Of a DNA stretch of 64,000 nt, positions 1-7,837 are shown piece after piece; positions within the stretch are counted from its first letter, which is position 1; the number at the start of each line of letters is the position of its first letter. The notes beneath the pieces were generated by a model, which saw nothing but the letters and a program-made list of their open reading frames with translations, made no database searches and was not told where the DNA came from. Origin of the DNA: Lactobacillus sp. UCMA15818 (lineage in GTDB: Bacteria; Bacillota; Bacilli; Lactobacillales; Lactobacillaceae); assembly GCF_030400225.1 (NCBI RefSeq), contig NZ_VJYB01000002.1:128207-192206 (forward strand), read 5' to 3'. A program made the position numbers and the translations under genes.

Positions 1-58
1 GCAGCTAGATAGAGATGTAAATGCAAGTAAAAATATATTAAAACTTGGTTTGGGCTAA
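1..58 (+). pseudogene. TnpB (IS200/IS605 OrfB) C-terminal end, cut by window edge
   Basis: The frame starting at base 2 reads QLDRDVNASKNILKLGLG and then stops. DRDxNAxxNIL is the conserved last block of TnpB proteins, just after the zinc ribbon. Only the last 18 residues lie inside the window, so whether an intact tnpB continues to the left cannot be told. The same tail recurs at 38203-38259, there with almost no gene in front of it. TnpB is an RNA-guided nuclease of IS200/IS605 elements; here only its end is visible. Confidence 0.8.
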
Positions 59-159
59 ACCATAGTAAATAGAGTAAACCGCTGTCGAATACTGAAATGT
101 ATGAGATAAGTTATGCTTGTTCCTAGAAGCTCGGTACTTTAGTGCTGATGTAAGTCACA
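59..159 (+). mobile_element. IS200/IS605-type right end with candidate reRNA (omega RNA) scaffold, copy 1
   Basis: Non-coding sequence directly after the tnpB stop, matching 38260-38360 except at two positions. It ends in a hairpin around ACTTTAGT (CGGTAC-TTTA-GTGCTG, 132-147, with wobble pairs); the same loop is found at the end of the ISDra2 right end and TnpB guide RNA. In such elements the 3' end of tnpB plus the right end form the guide-RNA scaffold and the guide is the flanking DNA. Here the flank (from about 160) is the leader of tsaE. The exact element boundary is inferred from where the two copies stop matching, after TAAGTCACA. Confidence 0.65.
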
Positions 160-186
160 AAAAAGACACAAAGAGGATTGATTCAT

Positions 187-654
187 ATGGAGCTTAGTGT
201 TAAGAATGTGGGAGAAACAAGTGAATATGCGCGACTTTTGAGTAGTCTTTTGATACCAGGAGATATTATTTTGCTGAATGGTGATTTAGGAGCAGGAAAA
301 ACAACTTTTACAAAGGGATTAGCTGCTGGTTTGGGAATCACTAAGAATGTTAAGAGTCCGACTTTTAATCTAATTAAGGAGTATCACGATGGTCGTCTAC
401 CCTTATTTCATATGGACTTGTACCGTCTTGAAGGAATTGGTGCAGGAGATTTAGGACTTGAAGAATATTTTAATCGAGATGGTGTTAGTGTACTCGAATG
501 GTCGCAATTTGTAACTGAAGATATTCCATCTGATCACTTGATAATCAATTTAGAAAAAGATGATAAACATGATGATTGGCGAAAGATTGAGTTGATTGCT
601 AGAGGACCGCACTACGAACAATTGCTTAACCGATTTGGTGAATTAGCCGTATAA
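187..654 (+). CDS. tsaE: tRNA threonylcarbamoyladenosine biosynthesis ATPase TsaE
   Basis: TsaE is the small P-loop ATPase that works with TsaB and TsaD to make the t6A37 modification on ANN-decoding tRNAs in the cytoplasm. The Walker A motif GDLGAGKTT is at residues 32-40, and the YdiB-family motif SPTFNLIKEY and a Walker B-like VSVLEWSQF follow. At 155 residues it has the usual family length. I chose the ATG at 187 rather than the TTG at 178, because the GAGG at 173-176 is 10 bases from the ATG but touches the TTG. The leader is the flank of an IS605-type right end, so its promoter may lie in or beyond that element. tsaB and tsaD are not in the window. Confidence 0.93.
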   Translation: MELSVKNVGETSEYARLLSSLLIPGDIILLNGDLGAGKTTFTKGLAAGLGITKNVKSPTFNLIKEYHDGRLPLFHMDLYRLEGIGAGDLGLEEYFNRDGVSVLEWSQFVTEDIPSDHLIINLEKDDKHDDWRKIELIARGPHYEQLLNRFGELAV

Positions 655-790
655 GGTCGATTCAATTTCTTTCAGTATGCTTTTTGTAGAGAAAATCGTG
701 TAGTAGTGGTTAAGTATAAAATCCTGAATAATGCAGCTTTTTGTTGGATATTGCAAAAAATAAGTAGCTTGAGATTAAGGAGTATGGCAG

Positions 791-825
791 GCTAGATCAA
801 ATAAATTTTGATCTGGTCTTTTTCT
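791..825 (+). terminator. Rho-independent terminator
   Basis: AGATCAAA (794-801) pairs perfectly with TTTGATCT (807-814) around a five-base loop, extended by three weaker pairs, and is followed by CTTTTTCTT. It probably ends the tsaE transcript. The stretch 655-790 before it holds no gene that I can see. Confidence 0.75.
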
Positions 826-964
826 TATATTTCGTACGTGGCACTCAAATTTTATATAGTAATCTTCACTTGACTTAGGCATGCATCATTTAGTCTAAAG
901 CGGTCGCGCTTACTTTATTATTATGGCAACATATTCGGATTATAATAAGTATTACAAAGTTAAA

Positions 965-1043
965 AAACAATATGTAGTGTGCGTTCATTTCAATAACACT
1001 ATTTGTTGTATTACATCTCCTATGAGGATACAATATATATATC
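965..1043 (+). promoter_or_regulatory. nrdDG promoter with tandem NrdR boxes
   Basis: Two 16-bp sites match the NrdR box consensus (ACACWATATMTTGTGT) at 13 of 16 positions: 965-980 and 996-1011. Their centres are 31 bp apart, which is three helical turns, the classic tandem spacing. A weaker third site (10 of 16) lies at 1028-1043, a further 32 bp on. A sigma-A promoter fits between them: TTGTAT (1006-1011), 17 bp, TACAAT (1029-1034). The second box therefore covers the -35 and the third the -10, as expected for repression by NrdR when dATP is high. nrdR itself is not in the window. Confidence 0.75.
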
Positions 1044-1068
1044 GAATTAATCGTAGGGAGGAAACATT

Positions 1069-3228
1069 GTGACTGTAAATGTAGAAGAAAAGAAGAACGT
1101 GAAAAAGCCAACATATTTTGTTAAGCGTGATGGTAGTAAGATGAATTTTGCTTCCTACAAGCTTGGAATAGTATTTGATGAAATGGGTCTGCAGAAGCAG
1201 AAAAAAACATTGATTAAAGAGATTTTAAAATCGATTGAAAGCATGGCTGAAGTTGATGCGCATGAGGTTCATCGTGCTGTGATTAGTGTGCTCAATAAAG
1301 CTGGTTACCAGACTAAAGCCCTCGACTACATAAATGTCTACAAAAAAAATGAGGAGTATTGGCAGGATCAGACCAATCCGGCTAGTAGACTAGAGCGGCT
1401 GCAAGTTAAAGATCCAGAATTGGTTCATGAAAATGCAAATAAGGATAGCAATGTCTTCAATACTCAAAGAGATTTGACTGCTGGCGCGGTAGGTAAGACA
1501 CTTGGTCTGAAAATGATGCCAATGCATATTGCTAAAGCACATTTACGTGGGGATATCCATTATCATGACTTGGATTATACGCCATGGAGTCCAATGACTA
1601 ACTGTTGCTTGATTGATTTTAAAGAAATGCTTACCAATGGTTTTAAGATTGGAAATGCAGAAGTAGAGAGTCCTCATTCTATTCAGACAGCAACGGCTCA
1701 GATGGCCCAAATTATTGCTAATGTTGCTTCAAGTCAATATGGTGGATGTTCAGCCGATAGGGTCGATGAATTGTTGGCACCATTTGCCAAAATAAATTTT
1801 CAGAAGCACGTAGTGGATGCTAAGGATTATATTGATGATAATGATAAACTGCATGAATTTGCAAAGAAAAAGACTAAAAAAGATATTTATGATGCAATGC
1901 AAGGACTTGAGTATGAGATAAATACATTATTCTCGTCACAAGGGCAGACACCTTTTACAACACTTGGGTTTGGGCTAGGAACATCTTGGATTGAACGTGA
2001 GATTCAAAAGGCTATTTTGCAGATTAGAATAAAGGGATTAGGGAGAGAGAAAAGGACTGCAATTTTCCCTAAGCTTGTGTTTACTTTGAAGCAGGATTTG
2101 AATTTAAAACCTAAAGATCCTAACTATGATATCAAGGAACTAGCTGTTGAATGTGCTACTAAGAGGATGTACCCTGATATTTTGATGTACGATAAGATAA
2201 AAGAATTAACTGGAAGCTTTAAGGTTCCAATGGGGTGCCGCAGTTTCTTACAAGGTTGGAAAGATGAAAATGGAAAAGAAGTCAATTCTGGTAGGATGAA
2301 TTTAGGGGTTGTAACAGTCAACCTTCCTAGAATTGCGATTGAAGCCCGAGGTGATAAAAAATTATTTTGGAAGATTTTCAATGAGAAGATGAGAATTTGT
2401 AAAGAAGCACTTGTCTTTAAAGCAAAACGGGTAGAACAAGCGATTCCAGAGAATGCACCAATTCTCTATCAATATGGTGCATTTGGCAAGCGACTCAAAC
2501 CAGGAGAGGATGTTTCAACTCTTTTTAAGAAGAGACGGGCAACGATTTCTCTGGGATATATTGGATTGTATGAAGTAGGTACGGCATTTTATGGGTCTGA
2601 TTGGGAAAGCAATACGGAAGCACATGCTTTTACAGTTGAGATTGTTCGTCAGCTAAAGAAGAATTGTGTGGCATGGTCTGATGAATATGATTATCATTTT
2701 AGTGTCTATTCAACTCCAAGTGAATCGTTGACAGATCGCTTTTGTGTGCTTGATACTAAGAGATTCGGTAAAATCAAGAATATTACAGACAAAGAATACT
2801 ATACAAATAGTTTTCATTACGATGTAAGAAAGCATCCGTCTCCTTTTGAGAAGTTAACATTTGAGGAAGATTATCCAAAGTATGCTTCAGGTGGGTTCAT
2901 TCATTATTGTGAATATCCTAATTTAAGACAAAACCCTAAGGCACTGGAAGCCGTTTGGGATTGGGCATATGATAAAGTCGGTTATTTGGGCACAAACACA
3001 CCAATTGATCATTGTTTTAAATGTGGCTTCGAGGGCGAGTTCAAGCCTACTGCTAGAGGGTTTGAATGCCCTGATTGTGGTAATCATGATCCAAAAACAT
3101 GTGATTGTGTAAAGAGGACTTGCGGATATTTAGGTAATCCGCTGCAACGCCCAATGGTTCATGGCAGGCACACTGAGATTGCATCACGTGAGAAAAATCT
3201 TTTTGATGGGACGGGATACAATGGCTGA
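1069..3228 (+). CDS. nrdD: Anaerobic (class III) ribonucleoside-triphosphate reductase NrdD
   Basis: Reduces ribonucleoside triphosphates to deoxyribonucleotides without oxygen, using a glycyl radical. An ATP-cone regulatory domain (VKRDGSKMNF onward) occupies about residues 15-105. The catalytic domain follows. The C-terminus carries the zinc site CFKCG...CPDCG, and the glycyl-radical motif RTCGYLGN with the radical Gly near residue 686. At 719 residues it is full length. The GTG start at 1069 has a strong AGGGAGG site. The gene overlaps nrdG by eight bases, so the reductase and its activase are probably translationally coupled. The upstream NrdR boxes indicate control with other nrd operons. 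Confidence 0.97.
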   Translation: MTVNVEEKKNVKKPTYFVKRDGSKMNFASYKLGIVFDEMGLQKQKKTLIKEILKSIESMAEVDAHEVHRAVISVLNKAGYQTKALDYINVYKKNEEYWQDQTNPASRLERLQVKDPELVHENANKDSNVFNTQRDLTAGAVGKTLGLKMMPMHIAKAHLRGDIHYHDLDYTPWSPMTNCCLIDFKEMLTNGFKIGNAEVESPHSIQTATAQMAQIIANVASSQYGGCSADRVDELLAPFAKINFQKHVVDAKDYIDDNDKLHEFAKKKTKKDIYDAMQGLEYEINTLFSSQGQTPFTTLGFGLGTSWIEREIQKAILQIRIKGLGREKRTAIFPKLVFTLKQDLNLKPKDPNYDIKELAVECATKRMYPDILMYDKIKELTGSFKVPMGCRSFLQGWKDENGKEVNSGRMNLGVVTVNLPRIAIEARGDKKLFWKIFNEKMRICKEALVFKAKRVEQAIPENAPILYQYGAFGKRLKPGEDVSTLFKKRRATISLGYIGLYEVGTAFYGSDWESNTEAHAFTVEIVRQLKKNCVAWSDEYDYHFSVYSTPSESLTDRFCVLDTKRFGKIKNITDKEYYTNSFHYDVRKHPSPFEKLTFEEDYPKYASGGFIHYCEYPNLRQNPKALEAVWDWAYDKVGYLGTNTPIDHCFKCGFEGEFKPTARGFECPDCGNHDPKTCDCVKRTCGYLGNPLQRPMVHGRHTEIASREKNLFDGTGYNG

Positions 3229-3811
3229 AAGAATCAAGAAAGAACGTAGGCCTAAAGACCCGAAACCACGAGAATGGCTGGCAAGTGATTTAAGTCAGGA
3301 ATTTATTGCTGATTACAAAGCATTTAATTTTGTTGATGGTGAGGGTGTTCGGTGCAGTATATACACAAGTGGCTGTAAATTTGCGTGTCCCGGATGTTAC
3401 AACAAAGTGGCACAGAATTTCCACTATGGGACACGCTATACCCAAGAATTAGAGGACTTGATTATGACCGACATTGGTGCCGAATATTGTCAGGGACTGA
3501 CCTTATTAGGTGGGGAACCATTTTTAAATACGCAAGTTTGTTTGAAATTAGTTAAAAGACTTCGTGAGGAATACGGTAATACAAAAGATGTCTGGTCTTG
3601 GACAGGATATACGTGGGATGAGTTGATGCAAGAATCAGAAGATAAGCTAGAACTGCTATCATTGATTGATATATTAGTCGATGGACGGTTTGAACTTGCA
3701 AAAAAGGATTTGACATTGCAATTTAGAGGCAGCTCTAATCAGAGAATAATTGATGTAAAAAAGAGCTTGAAAAGTAAAAAGGTAGTTTTGTGGGACAAGT
3801 TATTACGCTAA
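3221..3811 (+). CDS. nrdG: Anaerobic ribonucleotide reductase activating protein NrdG
   Basis: Radical-SAM activase that makes the glycyl radical on NrdD. The iron-sulphur motif CxxxCxxC is complete (C52, C56, C59 in SGCKFACPGCY), and the downstream GGEPFLN motif is the usual SAM-binding glycine-rich block. The ATG at 3221 sits inside the end of nrdD and gives 196 residues, close to other Firmicutes NrdG proteins; an earlier in-frame ATG at 3161 would add 20 residues of unrelated sequence. A long palindromic repeat 3' of the gene probably acts as terminator. Confidence 0.95.
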   Translation: MAERIKKERRPKDPKPREWLASDLSQEFIADYKAFNFVDGEGVRCSIYTSGCKFACPGCYNKVAQNFHYGTRYTQELEDLIMTDIGAEYCQGLTLLGGEPFLNTQVCLKLVKRLREEYGNTKDVWSWTGYTWDELMQESEDKLELLSLIDILVDGRFELAKKDLTLQFRGSSNQRIIDVKKSLKSKKVVLWDKLLR

Positions 3812-3841
3812 TATGGTTTCTTTAAAGAAGTGAGATGATTT

Positions 3842-3941
3842 GTGGGGGGCAGGGACAAAAGTTAACTTTTGTCCCTGCCCCCTGTTTATTCCGTATAAAC
3901 TTGTTCCATAAGTCAACATTCTCCGACTAACTTCGAATTAC
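3842..3941 (-). repeat. Dispersed palindromic element, copy A, between convergent genes
   Basis: A 38-bp perfect palindrome (3845-3882, core CAAAAGTTAACTTTTG, G-rich arms) is followed on the minus-strand side by the family's flank, readable as GACTTATGGAACAAGTTTA and, further out, GAAGTTAGTCGGAGAA. It lies between nrdG and the convergent dipeptidase gene, and likely terminates both transcripts. Other copies are at 10742, 20553, 26384, 38069, 46457 and 62158. Confidence 0.85.
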
Positions 3942-3950
3942 TCATAACAA

Positions 3951-3987
3951 AGGACTGGAATCAGAAATTAACTTTTGATCCAGCCCT
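3951..3987. repeat. Second, imperfect palindrome of the same core type
   Basis: AGGACTGG...CCAGCCCT arms around AAATTAACTTTTGAT form an imperfect hairpin directly beside copy A. It resembles a decayed member of the same family without flanks. Confidence 0.55.
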
Positions 3988-4082
3988 GATGATTCAACTT
4001 CAGACTACACAAACAATCCATTTCAAGAATTAGCGTTTAAAACAAGGATTAACTGTCAAATAAGTCTAATTCTTTATTGAAT

Positions 4083-4640
4083 TTAAGAATAATCGTTTGG
4101 ATTGGCTGCTAATGGTTGATAATTATCCATCTCGGAGTCTCTATAGTCCCACCATTCTTCGGAGTATCCTACAAAACCGGCTTTTAACATCGCACTATTT
4201 AAAATCTGATAGTATCCTTCTTCTTCAAGATTTCGCTTGAAGTTACGATGAGCACGCTTGGAAAAATCATCAAAGCTGCTTTGCATTTTAACCTCATTTT
4301 TATTTGTGTCTACCAAAGTTAAATCAAAGGTTACTCCTTTTTGATGACTAAAATTTGGATTAGGTTCAGCCACGAAATGCGGATCAGGGTAAACAACAAA
4401 TAATTTTTTTTGTGCACTAACTGGGCGATAGGCATCCCAAACCTTCAAGAAATACCCCTGCTTCTTGACTAGTTCGCTTGCAATAGTTAACTTTTGTGCA
4501 GTTCCTGTGCGAGCAATTGCGGTTGTAAAATCATAGACTATTTGGTTAGTAAAATTATCAGTTGTCGCATATTTAAGATCAACTATGATATCTGGGTCTA
4601 GTTTTTGAATATTTGTAAATCCTTGTTTGCCTGAATTCAT
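4083..4640 (-). CDS. D-alanyl-D-alanine dipeptidase-like protein (VanX/DdpX family)
   Basis: Members of this M15-type zinc peptidase family cleave D-Ala-D-Ala dipeptides in cell-wall turnover or dipeptide scavenging. Recognisable family blocks are DLKYATTDNF (residues 21-30), WDAYRP with the catalytic-site Arg72, and SHQKGVTFDLTL with zinc ligands H99 and D106. The last block reads EEWWDY: the catalytic Glu162 is kept, but the third zinc ligand, His in VanX (EWWHY), is Asp165. At 185 residues the length is normal and there is no signal peptide, so it is probably cytoplasmic. An AAGGAAGGG site precedes the ATG. There are no other vancomycin-resistance genes nearby, so a resistance role is not indicated. 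Confidence 0.8.
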   Translation of the reverse strand: MNSGKQGFTNIQKLDPDIIVDLKYATTDNFTNQIVYDFTTAIARTGTAQKLTIASELVKKQGYFLKVWDAYRPVSAQKKLFVVYPDPHFVAEPNPNFSHQKGVTFDLTLVDTNKNEVKMQSSFDDFSKRAHRNFKRNLEEEGYYQILNSAMLKAGFVGYSEEWWDYRDSEMDNYQPLAANPNDYS

Positions 4641-4690
4641 TAGAAATCCCTTCCTTTTTAAATTTAATTATTATGAGAAGTAGGACTGAA

Positions 4691-5152
4691 TTATGAGTCA
4701 ATGTGCATTTTTCTAGAGTAGGAGCTAGTAGAAGAGTCGTCAGAGGTTGTAATGAAGTTGTATTGTGTTAGCCAATTCTTGTATTGAGCAGTGGTTGCCC
4801 AACAAGAGATAACTAAGAAATCAAAGTCGTGGTTAAGCGATTGGCAGAATAAGAATGAAAGAGATTCAGCGGGAACATGTTGTAAAGTAGCTAAATATAT
4901 TTTTTGTTGTTTTTCATCTAGTGAAAAATGACTAAAGAAATAAGGTGTTTCTTTAATTATATCAAGATTACCATTCAAAATAGAGTAATTGAGATTAGAT
5001 TTAAAGAATTCTTTTTCATAATCGATTGTCATTAGAGCGTGCTGCTGGGGATTACTTTCACCGGTAAACTGAAAGAACTTTTTCCCCTTATTTTGAGCTT
5101 TAATATTTTCAATTACGTACGACGAACCGAAAGTTAAATGAAGTTTTTGCAT
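4691..5152 (-). CDS. HmoB/TRAP-like protein with antibiotic-biosynthesis-monooxygenase-type domain
   Basis: 153 residues. The N-terminus (KLHLTFGSSYVIENIK, then KKFFQFTGES) lines up well by eye with staphylococcal TRAP and Bacillus HmoB (YhgC). Those proteins end in an IsdG-like dimeric alpha-beta barrel that in HmoB degrades haem. The C-terminal part here (FDFLVISCWATTAQYKNWL) fits that fold. I chose the ATG at 5152, which directly follows a perfect AAGGAGGT site; a longer frame upstream would run through that site. The function is uncertain: TRAP-type proteins have been linked to stress and DNA protection, and haem degradation cannot be inferred from sequence alone. It diverges from the next gene. 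Confidence 0.6.
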   Translation of the reverse strand: MQKLHLTFGSSYVIENIKAQNKGKKFFQFTGESNPQQHALMTIDYEKEFFKSNLNYSILNGNLDIIKETPYFFSHFSLDEKQQKIYLATLQHVPAESLSFLFCQSLNHDFDFLVISCWATTAQYKNWLTQYNFITTSDDSSTSSYSRKMHIDS

Positions 5153-5216
5153 TGTAGTACCTCCTTGTAAGTAAAATAAATATGTTATAATTAATGTAAA
5201 GAAAGGATGATTAGTA

Positions 5217-5981
5217 ATGAAAGTCACGGTTTTAGGGATGTATGGTGGCTATCCTTATGCAGGTAAAGGAACAAGCAGCTACTTGATTCAGAAAAATGAC
5301 TATAATTTACTTTTAGATTGCGGTAGTGGGGCACTATTGAGCTTAGAGCGGTATCTCAATCCGCTAGAGCTTGACGGGGTATTGCTCTCGCACTATCACA
5401 ACGATCATATCGCGGATGTCGGAGTTTTACAATATTATTGGCAGTTGAATAATCAAGATGTGAAGGGGAAAAAATTGCCACTTTATGGGCATACCGAAGA
5501 TCAAACGCACTTTGCTGATCTCACTTGGCCGGGTGCAACAGTTGGAGTTGCATACGATCCTGCTGAAGAGCTAGTTTTAAAGTCTTTAAGAATAACTTTT
5601 TTAAGAACTAAACATCCCGTTGTTGCCTATGCTGTCAGAATTGAAGATGTTGTAACAAAGGAAGTTCTTACTTATACAGCAGACACAGCGGAAATTCCAG
5701 AGATGATTTCATTTGCACATGATTCTGATTTGTTAATTACCGATACAAATTTTAGTGCTGCTAAAAAAGGGAAAAAGTGGCATATGACATCTATTGAGTC
5801 TGCAAGGCTTGCTTTGGAATCAGGTTCGAAGAAATTGATGCTCTCACATTTGCCACAAAAAATTTCTGCTAATCAACTGGTAGAAGAGGCTCAAAGTGTT
5901 GTAAATAAGCATGTTAAAGTTTTTCCTGCTTCTGTTGGTTTAAAAGTTAATGTTGTGGGAAATGATTCAAAAAGTAGCTAA
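5217..5981 (+). CDS. Metallo-beta-lactamase-fold hydrolase (YhfI family)
   Basis: A 254-residue cytoplasmic protein with the dinuclear-zinc motif HxHxDH at residues 59-64 (SHYHNDHIAD), a later metal-binding Asp in TYTADTAEI, and a terminal His in MLSHLPQ. The architecture is like RNase Z and phosphodiesterase members of the superfamily. The Bacillus relative is YhfI, of unknown substrate. The ATG at 5217 follows AAAGGA. A TATAAT is at 5186-5191 in the 64-bp divergent region shared with the minus-strand gene. Substrate cannot be assigned. Confidence 0.85.
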   Translation: MKVTVLGMYGGYPYAGKGTSSYLIQKNDYNLLLDCGSGALLSLERYLNPLELDGVLLSHYHNDHIADVGVLQYYWQLNNQDVKGKKLPLYGHTEDQTHFADLTWPGATVGVAYDPAEELVLKSLRITFLRTKHPVVAYAVRIEDVVTKEVLTYTADTAEIPEMISFAHDSDLLITDTNFSAAKKGKKWHMTSIESARLALESGSKKLMLSHLPQKISANQLVEEAQSVVNKHVKVFPASVGLKVNVVGNDSKSS

Positions 5982-6251
5982 AATTGTTAAATTTTTTTAC
6001 TGTATTTCTGAAATATATTTTGCCTACAGGGCTAAAAAGCCATAATTTTGGCTTACGTCTCTATTTTGTTTTTTAAATATCTTATTGTTATCATAACTTT
6101 AATCTGTTGAATAATAATTTTGCTATGAAATGAGTAATTACTGGTATTTAGTATAAGTGTTGATGGTTAGGCGACTATATTGAGAATGTATATTTTTTTT
6201 AAAAATAAGCAAAGTTTTTAAAAAAATAAGGTGTTAATTTTTTGATACAAG

Positions 6252-6260
6252 TGTTATAAT
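6252..6260 (+). promoter_or_regulatory. Extended -10 promoter of spx
   Basis: TGTTATAAT is a perfect extended -10, about 58 bases before the spx start, with no good -35. The same TGTTATAAT lies in front of the universal stress gene at 43456. The rest of the 336-bp gap 5982-6317 is very AT-rich and holds a short hairpin (AAGCCA...TGGCTT near 6046-6063) but no gene that I can support. Confidence 0.6.
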
Positions 6261-6317
6261 AACATTGTGAACGATATTAATTTGTAAATTGTTTTTCATG
6301 TAAAGGAGCGAAAGAAT

Positions 6318-6716
6318 ATGGTTACTTTATACACATCACCTAGTTGCACTTCTTGTCGCAAGGCACGCACATGGTTAAGGAAGCATGATATTCCTTTTAA
6401 AGAACGAAATATTTTTTCTGAACCGTTGAATATCAATGAGATTAAACAAATTCTACAAATGACGGAGAATGGGACAGAAGAAATTATTTCTAAACGTTCA
6501 AAGGCTTATCAGAAGTTAAACATTGACTTGGATGAAATTCCACTGAAACAGCTATTTACTTTGGTTCAAGAGAATCCTGGACTTTTGAGGAGACCAATTA
6601 TTCTTGACGAAAAGCGTCTACAAGTGGGTTATAATGAAGACGAAATTCGCAGATTTTTACCTCGTGAGGTTCGTGCGTTAGAATTAAAAAGAGCACAGGA
6701 ACTTGCAGGATTTTAA
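6318..6716 (+). CDS. spx: Transcriptional regulator Spx
   Basis: Spx binds the RNA polymerase alpha subunit and redirects transcription under disulfide and other stress. The redox switch C10-T-S-C13 is present, as are Gly52 and Arg92, two positions important for alpha binding and redox function in Bacillus Spx. The length of 132 residues is typical of ArsC-fold Spx proteins. A clear AAAGGAG site precedes the ATG. It is followed by mecA, and spxH lies 4 kb away, so the Spx degradation machinery is partly encoded next to it, as in the Bacillus yjb region. Confidence 0.96.
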   Translation: MVTLYTSPSCTSCRKARTWLRKHDIPFKERNIFSEPLNINEIKQILQMTENGTEEIISKRSKAYQKLNIDLDEIPLKQLFTLVQENPGLLRRPIILDEKRLQVGYNEDEIRRFLPREVRALELKRAQELAGF

Positions 6717-6743
6717 AATTCAATAAAATTATTCAATTGTTTG

Positions 6744-6785
6744 AGGATCTTGGCGCAAGATAATTGCTTTCGCTAAGGTCCTTTT
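6744..6785 (+). terminator. Rho-independent terminator of spx
   Basis: A 12-bp stem with two wobble pairs (AGGATCTTGGCG, 6744-6755, with CGCTAAGGTCCT, 6771-6782) is followed by TTTT. Confidence 0.8.
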
Positions 6786-6957
6786 GTACACTTATAGTAC
6801 ATGCAATCTATCCTTTTATCACTGAAGCCTTGAATCAAGACTTCTATAGTAACTTTCTATCCCACTAGTCCTGTTTTTTAGTATAAAGTGCTTTACAATT
6901 CTGTTTTTTTAGTTATCATTAAGCGAGAGGGTATTATCGGAAAGGTGGGTGATCTCG

Positions 6958-7779
6958 ATGGAGATGGAGAAAATCAATGATAACACTATTAGGGTGCTAC
7001 TTGAAACTGATGATTTGACCGAACGTGGAATTACTGTGCTCGATTTGTTAGGTAATCGTAAAGAAATAGAGAGTTTCTTCTATAGTATTTTAGATGAAGT
7101 TGATATCGATAATGAGTTCCGTGAAAATGATGCTGTGACATTCCAGCTGTTACCAAATAGGAATGGACTTGAGTTATTTATTAGTAAGGTAAATCCAAAA
7201 GATTTAGAAGACTATGAATATGATGATGAACAAGAAGATCAGAATGATTCAAAAGATGATGACAATGAAGTCGAGAATGAGAAAGATCCAAAAGATGACG
7301 GCAAGAAGTCAAGGAAGCTTTCAGATGATGTTCGTTTTACTTTCTTGGAACCAGATGGAAGTGAAGGCCAGGATATCACTGAGATGATTCATGATGAATT
7401 AATTAAGAATAGAGCCGAAGATAGTGGACAGAAACATCTGGGGAATGATGGAGATGGAGTCTCTGAATATTTGAATGATAAAAATATTCAACGTAAGCAT
7501 TATGTAATTGAATTTAGTGACTTTGAAGATTTTGTTAGTTTAGCAAAGCTTTTAAAAAGTGAAAGTTTAGCATCTTGTTTATATCTGCTAGATAACAACT
7601 ACTATTTAGACTTAATTTTCTTTGTAGATCAGATGAGTGACAGCCATATTAAGGATGTTTTGTCTTTGGCTGTTGAATATGGTAAGCGTGTTAGTTTATC
7701 TCATGATATTTTAGAAGAACGTGGGAAGTGTATTCTCTCATCTTCTGCTTTTGAGTTAACAAGATACTATTTTAAATAA
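6958..7779 (+). CDS. mecA: ClpC adaptor protein MecA
   Basis: MecA delivers substrates such as ComK/ComX-type regulators and Spx-class proteins to ClpC-ClpP and controls competence and stress. The start MEMEKINDNTIRV is the family's, so the ATG at 6958 is preferred over the upstream GTG at 6949; AAAGGTGGG lies 10 bases before it. The N-terminal substrate-binding domain (residues 1-80) is joined to the C-terminal ClpC-binding domain (about 165-273, KHYVIEFSDFEDFVSLAK onward) by a long, very acidic linker rich in Asp, Glu and Lys. At 273 residues it is slightly longer than Bacillus MecA because of this linker. coiA follows 58 bases on. Confidence 0.93.
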   Translation: MEMEKINDNTIRVLLETDDLTERGITVLDLLGNRKEIESFFYSILDEVDIDNEFRENDAVTFQLLPNRNGLELFISKVNPKDLEDYEYDDEQEDQNDSKDDDNEVENEKDPKDDGKKSRKLSDDVRFTFLEPDGSEGQDITEMIHDELIKNRAEDSGQKHLGNDGDGVSEYLNDKNIQRKHYVIEFSDFEDFVSLAKLLKSESLASCLYLLDNNYYLDLIFFVDQMSDSHIKDVLSLAVEYGKRVSLSHDILEERGKCILSSSAFELTRYYFK

Positions 7780-7837
7780 TTTTTGGAAAGATAAACTCTT
7801 AGTGGTTAGTGCGTATTTAACTGCTGGGGGTGTTTTT

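Noticed and set aside
890-1114. 74-residue minus-strand frame covering the nrdD promoter
   Set aside because: It overlaps the NrdR boxes, the promoter and the start of nrdD, and has no ribosome site.
3842-3987. Possible CRISPR-like pair of repeats
   Set aside because: The two palindromes are adjacent, differ in sequence, and have no regular spacers; they belong to the dispersed palindrome family.
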